Shown here: piece by piece, positions 52,139-60,291 of the stretch | Position numbering within the stretch: the first letter of the stretch is position 1 | Layout of the letters: each line of letters opens with the position of its first letter | From: UBA12170 sp964293475 | GTDB taxonomy: Bacteria; Bacteroidota; Bacteroidia; Bacteroidales; UBA12170 | Length of the DNA: 64,000 nt | NCBI GenBank assembly: GCA_964293475.1 | Contig: CAXYYJ010000018.1 | Span: 1-64,000, forward strand | Reading direction: 5' to 3' | Position numbers and translations under genes: made by a program | Notes under the pieces: model-generated | Seen by the model: the letters and a program-made list of their open reading frames with translations, nothing else | Told to the model about the DNA's origin: nothing | Database searches by the model: none

Positions 52139-53308
52139 TCAACCCGCTTTTGATGATGAAGATTTATAGGCAAATACTGAGGTAAAAACCAGATAGACAG
52201 CGCACAGGGCCAAAACATAAATTCCAGCAGTAACATCGAAATTATCGCTCACACTACCCACCAACAGCGGGATGAAGGCTCCGCCACTAACGGCCATAAT
52301 CATGAGTCCCGAAATTTCGTTGGTTCTGTTTTGGTAGCGTCCGGCAGTGAAAGCAAAAATGAGCGGGAAAATATTGGCAGCAGCCACCCCCAGCAAAAAC
52401 ATCATGCCCAAGGCAATGGCCGGTGACGGAGACCAAATAAAACCCAGCAGAATGATTAGCGTAGAAACCGAAGAGTAAATTAAAAATCGGCCGTTATGAA
52501 GTTTGGTTAGCAGGAGTGCACCGGCAAAAGTCCCCAGCATTTTACCAAAGAAATAAAGGCTTCTACCTTGTTTGGCGGGTTCGGCATCCATGCCCAGCTT
52601 ATCCATTAAAAACTGCCCGGAGGTACTATTTATTCCCACATCAATGCCCACCAGAAAGAAAATGGCAAGCACCATGAGCACAATATACGAGTTGTTTAGC
52701 AGTGCCATGGCCGAGCCAAAGCTGGCTTTCTCTCCATCACTTTTTTTCTCGTCAACATGGGTAGAATGAAGCCAGAAAACAGAAAGCAGCGAAAAAACTC
52801 CAAAGACCAGAAAAACCAGTTTCCAATCGCCAAACTGAATCGTGAAAAAGGTAGCCACAAAGGGTGCCACCATGCTTCCTATGGCTTTTACAAATTGCGA
52901 GAAGCTCAGAAAACTGGAGCTTCGGTTTCCTGGAACCACATCGAGGAGCAGCGGATTGGCCGAAACCTGCAAAATGGTATTTCCCACGCCCAGCAGCACA
53001 AAACCAGCCAACAGAACGGGGAAACTGTAAACGAACCAGGGCAAGAGCAGACCGAGGGCTGTAATCATCATGCCAATATTCACCATTTTCTTTTTTCCAA
53101 TGCGATCCTGATAGATGCCAATGGGCACCGAAAGCACAAAGAACCAAACAAAAACCGCCATGGGAATCAATTGCGCCATGGTATTGCTGAGCCCGAAATC
53201 GGTTTTGGCATTGTCCACACCAATCCCCACCAAATCGCAAAAGCTCATGATGAAAAACGTAAAAAGTACCGGGGTGAGCGCGAGATAACTTATTTTAGAA
53301 TTATTCAT
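52139..53308 (-). CDS. MFS sugar transporter (FucP/GluP-like)
   Basis: A 389-residue protein with 12 membrane helices. ATG 53308 (MNNSKISYLALTPVLFTFFI) is the natural start. Upstream in-frame codons fall inside the ROK gene. FFIMSFCDLVGIGVDNAKTD and GVGNTILQVSANPLLLDVVP are typical of sugar:H+ symporters of the FucP/GluP/NanT-like group. Mannose or a small mannoside is the expected substrate from context. It starts 10 nt after the ROK kinase stop. Confidence 0.88.
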   Translation of the reverse strand: MNNSKISYLALTPVLFTFFIMSFCDLVGIGVDNAKTDFGLSNTMAQLIPMAVFVWFFVLSVPIGIYQDRIGKKKMVNIGMMITALGLLLPWFVYSFPVLLAGFVLLGVGNTILQVSANPLLLDVVPGNRSSSFLSFSQFVKAIGSMVAPFVATFFTIQFGDWKLVFLVFGVFSLLSVFWLHSTHVDEKKSDGEKASFGSAMALLNNSYIVLMVLAIFFLVGIDVGINSTSGQFLMDKLGMDAEPAKQGRSLYFFGKMLGTFAGALLLTKLHNGRFLIYSSVSTLIILLGFIWSPSPAIALGMMFLLGVAAANIFPLIFAFTAGRYQNRTNEISGLMIMAVSGGAFIPLLVGSVSDNFDVTAGIYVLALCAVYLVFTSVFAYKSSSSKAG

Positions 53309-53318
53309 AATCTGAGAG

Positions 53319-54227
53319 TTAAATGGTTTTCGATGCATGATTGCATAAATAGGCGCTACCGCTGAGAGCTGCATCTTCGCCTAATTTCGAGACATAGATT
53401 TCCACCCTTGCTCCATGATGTGCAAAAGCTTTTTTTAGAGTGGATTCGAAAAGCGGATAAGCCCCCGAAATATTTCCACCCATCACCAAACCTGTGGCTT
53501 CGAAGTTGGTTATAAAGGGGGAGAGAAAATGGCCAAGCTGAGATCCGAATCTCTCAAAAATCGCCATTACTGTCTTATCTTCAGTAGCTTTTTCCGCCAG
53601 CTGTTTCACCCCTAAAATGGTTTGTCCGGTGGTTTCTAAATAGGTTTTCTCGAACCATCGGGTTGAGAAAAAATCGTCGGCAATTCCATCGTTCAGCGGA
53701 ATATGATAAAGAAACCCGTCATCGGGAATCCCCGAAATACCAGCTACCGATTTGTGATATTGGATAAATGTGGTTCCGAACCCTGTTCCCAGCGTGATGG
53801 CCAATAATTTGTCATGACTTGCTATTTCGCCTTGAATCGATTCGCCAATGGCAAAGCAGGAAGCGTCGTTCATAAAAAGTACCAGGAAATCTGAAGGAAG
53901 ATTCAGTCGCTGCCGCATCTCACTGCGCACATTCACGCCGTAAAGATTTTCGAATTTTGGAACCCCCTGAAACATTCCTATGCCCAGCTCATAGTCGAAC
54001 GGGCCGGGCATGGCAAAGCCAATTCCTTTAAGCTGTGCCCTATTGGTTTCGTTGAGTTTTTCTTGTATGGCTTCGGCCCAGGCGTTCAGAATACTTTCGG
54101 CGGAGGCATGACAGTCCACGGGTTTTCTGATGGCTTGTGCATCGGCAAATCTGTTTTTTTCGGTATCGAAAAGCCGGCAGGAAATATGACTTCCCCCAAT
54201 ATCGATTCCAAGAGCTATATTTTTCAT
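53319..54227 (-). CDS. ROK-family sugar kinase
   Basis: A 302-residue ROK protein without a DNA-binding domain, so a kinase rather than a repressor. It has the phosphate-1 loop GIDIGGSH (7-14), FAMPGPFDYELGIG, the catalytic Asp in MNDASCFAIGE and the phosphate-2 loop TLGTGFGTTF. The usual ROK zinc cysteine cluster CxCGxxGC is absent. Hexose or N-acetylhexosamine phosphorylation is expected. The mannose-6-P isomerase in the operon suggests mannose. It lies 26 nt after the GntR gene. Confidence 0.9.
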   Translation of the reverse strand: MKNIALGIDIGGSHISCRLFDTEKNRFADAQAIRKPVDCHASAESILNAWAEAIQEKLNETNRAQLKGIGFAMPGPFDYELGIGMFQGVPKFENLYGVNVRSEMRQRLNLPSDFLVLFMNDASCFAIGESIQGEIASHDKLLAITLGTGFGTTFIQYHKSVAGISGIPDDGFLYHIPLNDGIADDFFSTRWFEKTYLETTGQTILGVKQLAEKATEDKTVMAIFERFGSQLGHFLSPFITNFEATGLVMGGNISGAYPLFESTLKKAFAHHGARVEIYVSKLGEDAALSGSAYLCNHASKTI

Positions 54228-54253
54228 ATTTTGTTGGTTTTGTGTTCTTTATA

Positions 54254-54982
54254 TTAGCGCTCAATGTTGATGGAATAGGTAAATTTCTCGGCCACATAAA
54301 ACCCCATATTGTATTCGATGGGGCGATTTCCAGGATCGCAAACAAAGCGTTCTCTGATTAACACAGCATCGTTTTTGGCAATCTGAAGGCGTTTGGCAGT
54401 GATGGAAGAAGCATTCCGCGCCCTTATTTTTTCGCGGGATGTTTTAACAACAATATTGAACCGGGTTTCGAGAAGCCGATAGAGCGGAATGCTAAAATCG
54501 TCGGCGGGTGTGATGCCAATGCGCGGGTGAAAATAGCTTTCGAAATACACAAAAGGGCCCTCGGCATCGCCCCGAAGTCTGGTGAGACAAACAACTTTCG
54601 TCTTTTCGGGTATTTTGAAAAACCCCGAAATCACTTCCGACGATTCCACCCACTCGGCTTTTATCATGTAATTTACAAACTCAATTCCGTTGTCGTTCAT
54701 CTCCTGAGTAAAGGAGAGCCAGTTGTCGAGCTTGGTGGTCAGGGTTTTGTGGGCTACCTTGGTTCCCTGGCCTTTTTTGCGGGTAATGAGTCCTTCGTAT
54801 TCCAGCTTATTGGTGGCTTGACGAAGGGTATTCCGACTGATTCCCAACAGGTTGGCCAATTCTACTTCACGAGGCAGATAGGCGCCATCTTTATAGGGCG
54901 ATGTTTCAATCAGCTTCCGCAAAAGCTGCTCCACCTGAATATGCATGGGCAGTGCTCCCGAATGATCAATTTGCAGTTCCAT
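54254..54982 (-). CDS. GntR/HutC-family transcription regulator
   Basis: A 242-residue regulator with a GntR winged HTH (about 12-75, PREVELANLLGISRNTLRQA) and a UTRA effector-binding domain (about 90-238) that usually senses sugar phosphates or similar small molecules. It is the first gene of the seven-gene glycan operon. A palindrome overlapping its own promoter (54992-55005) suggests autorepression relieved by a sugar phosphate, for example one made by the ROK kinase. Confidence 0.92.
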   Translation of the reverse strand: MELQIDHSGALPMHIQVEQLLRKLIETSPYKDGAYLPREVELANLLGISRNTLRQATNKLEYEGLITRKKGQGTKVAHKTLTTKLDNWLSFTQEMNDNGIEFVNYMIKAEWVESSEVISGFFKIPEKTKVVCLTRLRGDAEGPFVYFESYFHPRIGITPADDFSIPLYRLLETRFNIVVKTSREKIRARNASSITAKRLQIAKNDAVLIRERFVCDPGNRPIEYNMGFYVAEKFTYSINIER

Positions 54983-54991
54983 ATTTGTTCA

Positions 54992-55025
54992 TATGTTCAA
55001 ACATAGCACAAAAATAATCATCCAA
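54992..55025 (-). promoter_or_regulatory. Operon promoter overlapped by a GntR operator-like palindrome
   Basis: On the minus strand TTGG (55025-55022) and TATGTTTG (55005-54998) are spaced by 16 bp as a -33/-7 pair. The -7 box is the left part of TATGTTTGAACATA (55005-54992), an inverted repeat with 6 bp arms. A repressor bound there would block RNA polymerase. The leader to ATG 54982 would be only about 10 nt. Confidence 0.6.
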
Positions 55026-55214
55026 TCGAATGTAAATTCATTCAGATTAAAAAAACCGAAAAACTTGCAGAAAAAATCCCCAAATCGTTTAGGAACAAGC
55101 AGAAATATTTGAATATCTCAGCTTAGAGAAGTTCCAAAATCAGTATTAAAATGGCCTTTCAAAATTGAAATTCAAACAATGATAAAGTAAAAAAATCGGG
55201 GGAAAAAGGAAAAA

Positions 55215-55715
55215 TTATTTGGGGGAGTTTTTGATTTTTGCTTCGATGCCCGAGGTGCTGTAGCCCGGAAGAAAATCGAGCGTCTCAACTTTTCCGCCTT
55301 TTGCGGTTACAATATCGTAGCCCACAATGTCTTCGGGTTTATAGTCGGCACCTTTGACTAAAATGTCGGGTTGAACGCGTTTGATGAGTTCGTAGGGTGT
55401 GTCTTCATCGAAATAGACCACCAGCGATACAAATTCGAAGGCAGCCATAATGTTGGCGCGGCTCACTTCGTCCTGAATGGGTCGGTGTGAGCCTTTGAGC
55501 CGGCTCACCGAATTGTCGGTATTGAGCCCAATGACCAAAACATGTCCCAAATCAGCAGCTTTGGCCAAATATTCCACATGTCCGCGATGAATCAAATCGA
55601 AGCATCCGTTGGTGAAAACTATTTTTTTCCCTTCGGCAGCCCAAAGTTTTAACACCAGATCCAGTTCGGCACCCTGAGGAACAATTTTTTCTTTAATCTT
55701 TTGAAGATGAGTCAT
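55215..55715 (-). CDS. rfaE2: D-glycero-beta-D-manno-heptose 1-phosphate adenylyltransferase
   Basis: A 166-residue cytidylyltransferase-like enzyme corresponding to the HldE/RfaE C-terminal domain as a separate protein. TNGCFDLIHRGHVEYL has the HxxH nucleotide motif (H43, H46), and DNSVSRLKGSHRPIQDEVSR plus DILVKGADY are further landmarks. It makes ADP-heptose for lipopolysaccharide core synthesis. Its start overlaps the upstream flippase-like gene by 23 nt. Confidence 0.93.
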   Translation of the reverse strand: MTHLQKIKEKIVPQGAELDLVLKLWAAEGKKIVFTNGCFDLIHRGHVEYLAKAADLGHVLVIGLNTDNSVSRLKGSHRPIQDEVSRANIMAAFEFVSLVVYFDEDTPYELIKRVQPDILVKGADYKPEDIVGYDIVTAKGGKVETLDFLPGYSTSGIEAKIKNSPK

Positions 55716-56721
55716 TGAGCGGTTTTCTTTTGTCGATGATGAGTAAAAAATAGCTCAGAGCACCCGCCAGAATAATAATCAAAGTCTGGGCGGCATGGCT
55801 TGCGGTGGCATAGGCAGCTCCGGCATAGGCAGGAATCTCAAACAAACGGGTAAAGAGTTCAGTAACAATGAAATGATAGGCACCAATTCCACCCGGAACC
55901 GGGGCAACAATTCCCAGACTTCCGATGGCAAGCACAGTTAAGCCATCGATGACGTTGAGCATGGAGGTTTCTTCGAAACTGTAAAACGGAAGCATTATCA
56001 TGCTCAGATACAGGATCCAAATCATGAAGGTATAGAAGAAAAACCGGCCTTTATGGGGCAAATGGGCAATGCTTTTCATGCCATCCCACAATCCGTCGAG
56101 AAAAGCCTCGGCTTTGGAATAGAGCATGGTGGTTTGCAAATAGGGTTTAAGCTTTCGAAAAATGATAATTCCCAGAAAAACTACCACAACCAAAAAGGCT
56201 AAAACCATGAGAATGGCGCTAATGTTTCCTGCATAATTTCCGAGTATAGGTCTCAGAATCACATCGTTGATAAATCCCCCTATTTTTTCTATCTGAAACA
56301 GAACGATGATAACGATGATGAAAATCAGGGTGAACAAATCGAAAACCCTTTCGGCAATCACGGTTCCAAACAAAGAGTTGAACGGGATATTGTCTTTACG
56401 GCTCAGCACCACACATCGCGTTACTTCACCCATTCGGGGAAGAGCCAGATTGGCCAGATAGCCTATCATAACCGCATAAAAAGTAGAACGGGCTCTGGTT
56501 TTGTAATTCAGTTGGTTGATAAGTTGATTCCATCGTAAAGCTCTGAAAAAGTGGCTGATAAGTGCCATAAACATGGAGAGAACCAACCAGAGATAATTGG
56601 CTTTTTTCAACTCTTCCCAAACTTCTTCGAGTTTTATGTTCATAAAGGCCAGATAAAGCAGAGCTATTCCCAGCAAAACAAAGAAAAGGTATTTAACGAT
56701 GGAGAAAAGTTTGGCTTTCAA
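55693..56721 (-). CDS. LPG-synthase TM / UPF0104-like integral membrane protein
   Basis: A 342-residue protein with about eight membrane helices. ALPRMGEVTRCVVLSRK and VAPVPGGIGAYHFIVTELF are signatures of the lysylphosphatidylglycerol synthase TM family (PF03706), flippase-like proteins without the synthase domain. The start appears to be a TTG directly after the panD stop. The next ATG would cut off the first helix. It is co-transcribed with panD and rfaE2, and a role in envelope lipid transport is only inferred. Confidence 0.85.
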   Translation of the reverse strand: MKAKLFSIVKYLFFVLLGIALLYLAFMNIKLEEVWEELKKANYLWLVLSMFMALISHFFRALRWNQLINQLNYKTRARSTFYAVMIGYLANLALPRMGEVTRCVVLSRKDNIPFNSLFGTVIAERVFDLFTLIFIIVIIVLFQIEKIGGFINDVILRPILGNYAGNISAILMVLAFLVVVVFLGIIIFRKLKPYLQTTMLYSKAEAFLDGLWDGMKSIAHLPHKGRFFFYTFMIWILYLSMIMLPFYSFEETSMLNVIDGLTVLAIGSLGIVAPVPGGIGAYHFIVTELFTRLFEIPAYAGAAYATASHAAQTLIIILAGALSYFLLIIDKRKPLNDSSSKD

Positions 56722-57072
56722 TTATTCCGGAATTTGGTTGTTTTCGTTGGGGAAAATGATGAGGGGCTTATGTGTTTTGGCCTCTTCAAACTCCATGCTG
56801 GCGTAGGAAACAATAATAATTTTATCGCTAACTGCCACTTTTCGGGCTGCGGCACCATTGATACCAATAACCCCACTTCCACGAACACCTTTAATTACAT
56901 AGGTATTGAATCGGTTGCCATTGGTGATGTCGTAAATATGAACCCGTTCATTTTCAATGATATTCACGGCATCCATCAGATTTTCGTCGATGGTAATGCT
57001 GCCAATATAATCCAGATTGGCCTCGGTAATGGTTACCCTGTGAATTTTCGATTTTAAAACATCTATACGCAT
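56722..57072 (-). CDS. panD: Aspartate 1-decarboxylase
   Basis: A 116-residue pyruvoyl enzyme making beta-alanine for pantothenate and coenzyme A. The start is ATG 57072 (MRIDVLKSKIHRVTITEANL). An in-frame upstream extension is rejected since it exceeds the family length. Self-cleavage occurs at G24-S25 in YIGSITID. NGAAARKV is the other conserved site. It leads a run with the flippase-like gene and rfaE2. Confidence 0.95.
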   Translation of the reverse strand: MRIDVLKSKIHRVTITEANLDYIGSITIDENLMDAVNIIENERVHIYDITNGNRFNTYVIKGVRGSGVIGINGAAARKVAVSDKIIIVSYASMEFEEAKTHKPLIIFPNENNQIPE

Positions 57073-57169
57073 AGGCGGCAAAATTACAAAATTTTTATTC
57101 TGTTGTACCACAAATTGTTTTGCGTAAAACTCATGCTCCGTATGGGGTTATTTCAATCACTAAAATGCG

Positions 57170-57200
57170 AAAACCCCCTAATCTCACGATCCGGGGGTTT
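57170..57200 (-). terminator. Terminator hairpin after the small T9SS gene
   Basis: Read on the minus strand AAACCCCC pairs with GGGGGTTT around a 14 nt loop and ends in TTTTCGC, 51 nt after the stop of the gene at 57251. It may also block read-through towards panD. Confidence 0.65.
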
Positions 57201-57250
57201 CCTGAAAATCAAAATCAATTCGGGTTTTATTATTATCTTATTATCTAAAT

Positions 57251-57625
57251 CTAAATGACATAGAGTTTTTTAACCTTTGAGCTCAGAACTAAATCCTGCT
57301 CATCTTTCACTACACACTTCACAAAATACAAGCCTTTGGCTTCTATTTTTATCTCTTGTTTGTAAATCCCGTTTTCGTATGAAAAACTATGATTAGTGGA
57401 CTCCATCACTAACTTACCTGCAAAATCGTAAACATGAAAAACAATTTTGCCGGCTTCACTCATCTCCAGCTCTACTGTAACCTCTTGTCCACTAATCATA
57501 GGATTGGGATATATATTGAATTGTGTTTCTTTTTCCTCCGAAATTTCCTGAGCTTTTAATTGCTGGTTTAAACCAAAACCTAAAATCAGGGAGAAGGTAA
57601 TGAGTATTTGTAAATATTTTTTCAT
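57251..57625 (-). CDS. Short T9SS sorting-domain protein
   Basis: A 124-residue secreted protein. A signal peptide (ending QLKAQ) is followed almost directly by a T9SS type A domain (IYPNPMISGQEVTVELEMSE to SSKVKKLYVI). There is no room for a cargo domain, so it is either a stand-alone sorting-domain protein or the end of a degraded gene. It is a single gene with its own terminator. Confidence 0.75.
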   Translation of the reverse strand: MKKYLQILITFSLILGFGLNQQLKAQEISEEKETQFNIYPNPMISGQEVTVELEMSEAGKIVFHVYDFAGKLVMESTNHSFSYENGIYKQEIKIEAKGLYFVKCVVKDEQDLVLSSKVKKLYVI

Positions 57626-57815
57626 GTTCGTTCCTTTCTTTTGTGGTTATTATCTCTTAATTTCTGAAGCAAAGATACTATTATAAAAAACTTATTGTCA
57701 AGCAATTAGGCTGATTCATTTGTATCTGTGGCCTTTCAATTAGTAAATGTGAAATCTATAACACATTCCGTATTTGTAAAAAGCTTATTTTGGTATGATT
57801 TAATACTTTTGCAAT

Positions 57816-58730
57816 ATGAACTATCAGGAAATTATAGACCGTATTGAGCAAGAAGTGCAGCAGGAAACCCATCGGGGAAAAGCTGCCGATTATATTCCGG
57901 CTTTGGCTTTGCAGGATTTGGGCAAGTTTGGAATGGCTGTTCATACCATCGATGGGCAGGATTTTGTGGTTGGACGCGCCGAAGAGTCCTTCAGCATTCA
58001 GAGCATTGCCAAGGTTTTTACCCTGAGTATGGCTATGCAGCAATTTGACGAGCTGGTGTGGAAACGCGTGGGAAAGGAACCCTCCGGAACCCGCTTCAAC
58101 TCGCTGGTTCAACTCGAATACGAATCGGGAATTCCCCGCAATCCGTTTATGAATGCCGGCGCCTTAGTCATCACCGATATGATTTTAAAGAACCCCGAAA
58201 ATCTTAAAAATGATTTGCTGAGCTTTGTCAGGGGGCTTTCCGACAATCAATACATCGACTATAACGAGGAAGTGGCGCGGTCGGAAAAGGAAACGGGCTA
58301 TAGAAATGTGGCTTTGGCCAATTTTATTAAAAGCTTCGGAAATCTAAACAATAAGCCGGAAGATGTGCTCGATGTGTATTTTCATCAGTGCAGCCTGCAA
58401 ATGAGTTGCCTCGACCTGAGCCGGGCCTTTATCTATTTGGCCAACCGAGGCTTCAGCACTTTTTGTCAGAAACAGGTTTTAAATCCCCGGCAAACCAAAA
58501 GGCTGAATTCTATCCTGCTCACCAGCGGCTTGTACGATGCCGTGGGCGATTTTGCCTACAGGGTGGGGCTGCCCGGAAAAAGCGGAGTAGGTGGCGGCAT
58601 TGTGGCCATCATTCCCGGTCAATTGGCCGTTTCGGCTTGGTCGCCAGGGCTCAACGAAAGTGGAAACTCGGTGCTGGCACTAAAAGCTTTGGAGCTATTT
58701 ACCACATATACAGGCATTTCTGTGTTCTAG
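57816..58730 (+). CDS. glsA: Glutaminase
   Basis: A 304-residue serine-dependent beta-lactamase-fold glutaminase that converts glutamine to glutamate and ammonia. SFSIQSIAKVFTLSMA holds the S63-xx-K66 catalytic pair. NPFMNAGALV, YFHQCSLQMSCLDLSRAF and GLPGKSGVGGGIVAIIPGQL are further family signatures. Length is standard. A TACTTTTG box ends only 4 nt before the ATG, so transcription may be nearly leaderless. Confidence 0.95.
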   Translation: MNYQEIIDRIEQEVQQETHRGKAADYIPALALQDLGKFGMAVHTIDGQDFVVGRAEESFSIQSIAKVFTLSMAMQQFDELVWKRVGKEPSGTRFNSLVQLEYESGIPRNPFMNAGALVITDMILKNPENLKNDLLSFVRGLSDNQYIDYNEEVARSEKETGYRNVALANFIKSFGNLNNKPEDVLDVYFHQCSLQMSCLDLSRAFIYLANRGFSTFCQKQVLNPRQTKRLNSILLTSGLYDAVGDFAYRVGLPGKSGVGGGIVAIIPGQLAVSAWSPGLNESGNSVLALKALELFTTYTGISVF

Positions 58731-58760
58731 ATTTGCATATTCCGCCAAAAAAGACCATCC

Positions 58761-59159
58761 ATGAAACCACTCAGATTTAACCGGTTTAACGAAACGGGGC
58801 TCTTTAAAAAGCTTGGAAAAGTAGCCAAAACGGCGGGCTTGATGGTGGCTTATCCTGCTGTTTTGCTTTTTTATTTGTTCAAGGACAAAAATGTGCCCCT
58901 GAGAAGCAAAAGCATGATAGCGGCGGCTTTAGCCTATTTTATTTTTCCCGCCGATACCATCCCCGATATCACCCCCATTATTGGCTATAGCGATGATGTG
59001 AGCATCATGCTTGTAAGCATTTCGCAGTTGGTGAAATATATTACCCCCGAAATTTTAGAAAAAACCCGCAAGCGATTGGTCGAATGGTTTGGGGAGACCC
59101 ATGAAATAGAGCGTCACGAAGAAAAAATTCTAAAACAAATCAGCGAGAAAAATGACTAA
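58761..59159 (+). CDS. YkvA-like (DUF1232) membrane protein
   Basis: A 132-residue protein with the DUF1232 core KSMIAAALAYFIFPADTIPD and ITPIIGYSDDVSIM. It has one or two membrane helices and a charged C-terminus. Function in the family is unknown. It overlaps cutC by 8 nt and follows glsA by 30 nt, so the three probably form one operon. Confidence 0.88.
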   Translation: MKPLRFNRFNETGLFKKLGKVAKTAGLMVAYPAVLLFYLFKDKNVPLRSKSMIAAALAYFIFPADTIPDITPIIGYSDDVSIMLVSISQLVKYITPEILEKTRKRLVEWFGETHEIERHEEKILKQISEKND

Positions 59160-59907
59160 ACCATTCGAATTGGAAGTATGCTGCGAAAACTGGCAGCAAG
59201 CCTGTGCGGCAAATGAAGCCGGAGCCACCCGTATAGAACTTTGTTCCGCTTTGTCGCAGGGCGGCGTTACACCCTCGCTGGCTTTGATAGAAAAGGCTGT
59301 GAAAGAGCTCTCCCTTCAGGTTCATGTGCTTATCAGGCCCCGCGGTGGTGATTTTCTGTACAATGATGCCGAAATCGACCTTATAAAAAGAGATATAGAG
59401 TTTTGTAAAAAAGTGGGTGCCCATGGTGTGGTATTTGGGTTTCTAAAGCCCGACGGACAAGTGGATTCAGACCTTACTAAACAAGCCTGCCAATGGGCCA
59501 AACCCATGAAAATAACGTTTCACCGTGCCATCGATATGTGCCGCGATCCCTTGGAAGCCATTGAAGCGCTCAAAGAAATGGGGATTAACTATGTGTTAAC
59601 CAGCGGACAAGCTGCCACAGCAATAGAAGGAAGCGAAATGCTGGCCGCCTTGGTTATGGCAGCAGGATCAGATTTTACGATTATGCCCGGCAGTGGAGTA
59701 AGGGTTCATAATTTGCAGGAGCTCCAAAGGCTCAGCGGAGCTCGCGCTTTTCATATGTCGGCCCGCACCGCGGTTGATTCGGCCATGACCTACCGCAAAA
59801 CCGCATTGAGCATGGGCTCACAATCCCTCGACGAAGAATACCGAATACAAACCCACGATGTGGATGCTTTGCGCCAGGCTGTAAAGATTATGCAGCAATT
59901 TGCTTAA
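59152..59907 (+). CDS. cutC: CutC-family copper homeostasis protein
   Basis: A 251-residue TIM-barrel protein. FELEVCCENWQQACAANEAG, GATRIELCSALSQGGVTPSL, VHVLIRPRGGDFLYNDAE and TFHRAIDMCRDP are standard CutC signatures. It was linked to copper tolerance in E. coli and human cells, but its reaction is unclear. Full length. Confidence 0.93.
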   Translation: MTKPFELEVCCENWQQACAANEAGATRIELCSALSQGGVTPSLALIEKAVKELSLQVHVLIRPRGGDFLYNDAEIDLIKRDIEFCKKVGAHGVVFGFLKPDGQVDSDLTKQACQWAKPMKITFHRAIDMCRDPLEAIEALKEMGINYVLTSGQAATAIEGSEMLAALVMAAGSDFTIMPGSGVRVHNLQELQRLSGARAFHMSARTAVDSAMTYRKTALSMGSQSLDEEYRIQTHDVDALRQAVKIMQQFA

Positions 59908-59963
59908 CAGGTTTTAAAAACCATTTATCTATTTGGCGGGTTTTAAATATCTCCCTTGCAGAT

Positions 59964-60031
59964 ACTAGTATTTTCGTAAAACCACCTGCAACAAATCGGA
60001 TTTTTTCGTAATTTTAGCAACCTAAACAGCC
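59964..60031 (+). repeat. Dispersed mini-ORF repeat, 5' fragment (copy 4)
   Basis: AGTATTTTCGTAAAACCACC and ACAAATCGGATTTTTTCG match the upstream part of copies 1 and 3. The match ends before the mini-ORF. The remainder of the 384 bp gap, to 60277, holds no gene. A strong AAGGAGG ribosome-binding site at 60278-60284 serves the next gene. Confidence 0.5.
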
Positions 60032-60291
60032 AAGGAGTAATTGATTGGCTATGCACAGGAACTTGTCTTTTTACTTAAAGCCATTCTGTTCATATGGTTT
60101 CTAAAGTGAGAAAGGGACTTTACAATTGGTGAAAATTAGATTTAGGCTTTTGGAAGTGTTGGAGTTGCATTTATAAAAAACCAGACACAGTTTGGATACA
60201 TTGACGTAACTAGGAAAAAGAAAATATGTATTAATGATAAAAAAGTAGAAAAAAATGCAACATAAGCAATTAAAATAAAGGAGGCGATTAT

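Noticed and set aside
53319..54227. ROK protein as a repressor
   Set aside because: It lacks an N-terminal HTH. The separate GntR gene provides regulation.
41958..54982. Search for SusC/SusD genes to call a classical polysaccharide utilisation locus
   Set aside because: All seven genes are accounted for and no TonB-dependent receptor or SusD-like gene exists in the window.
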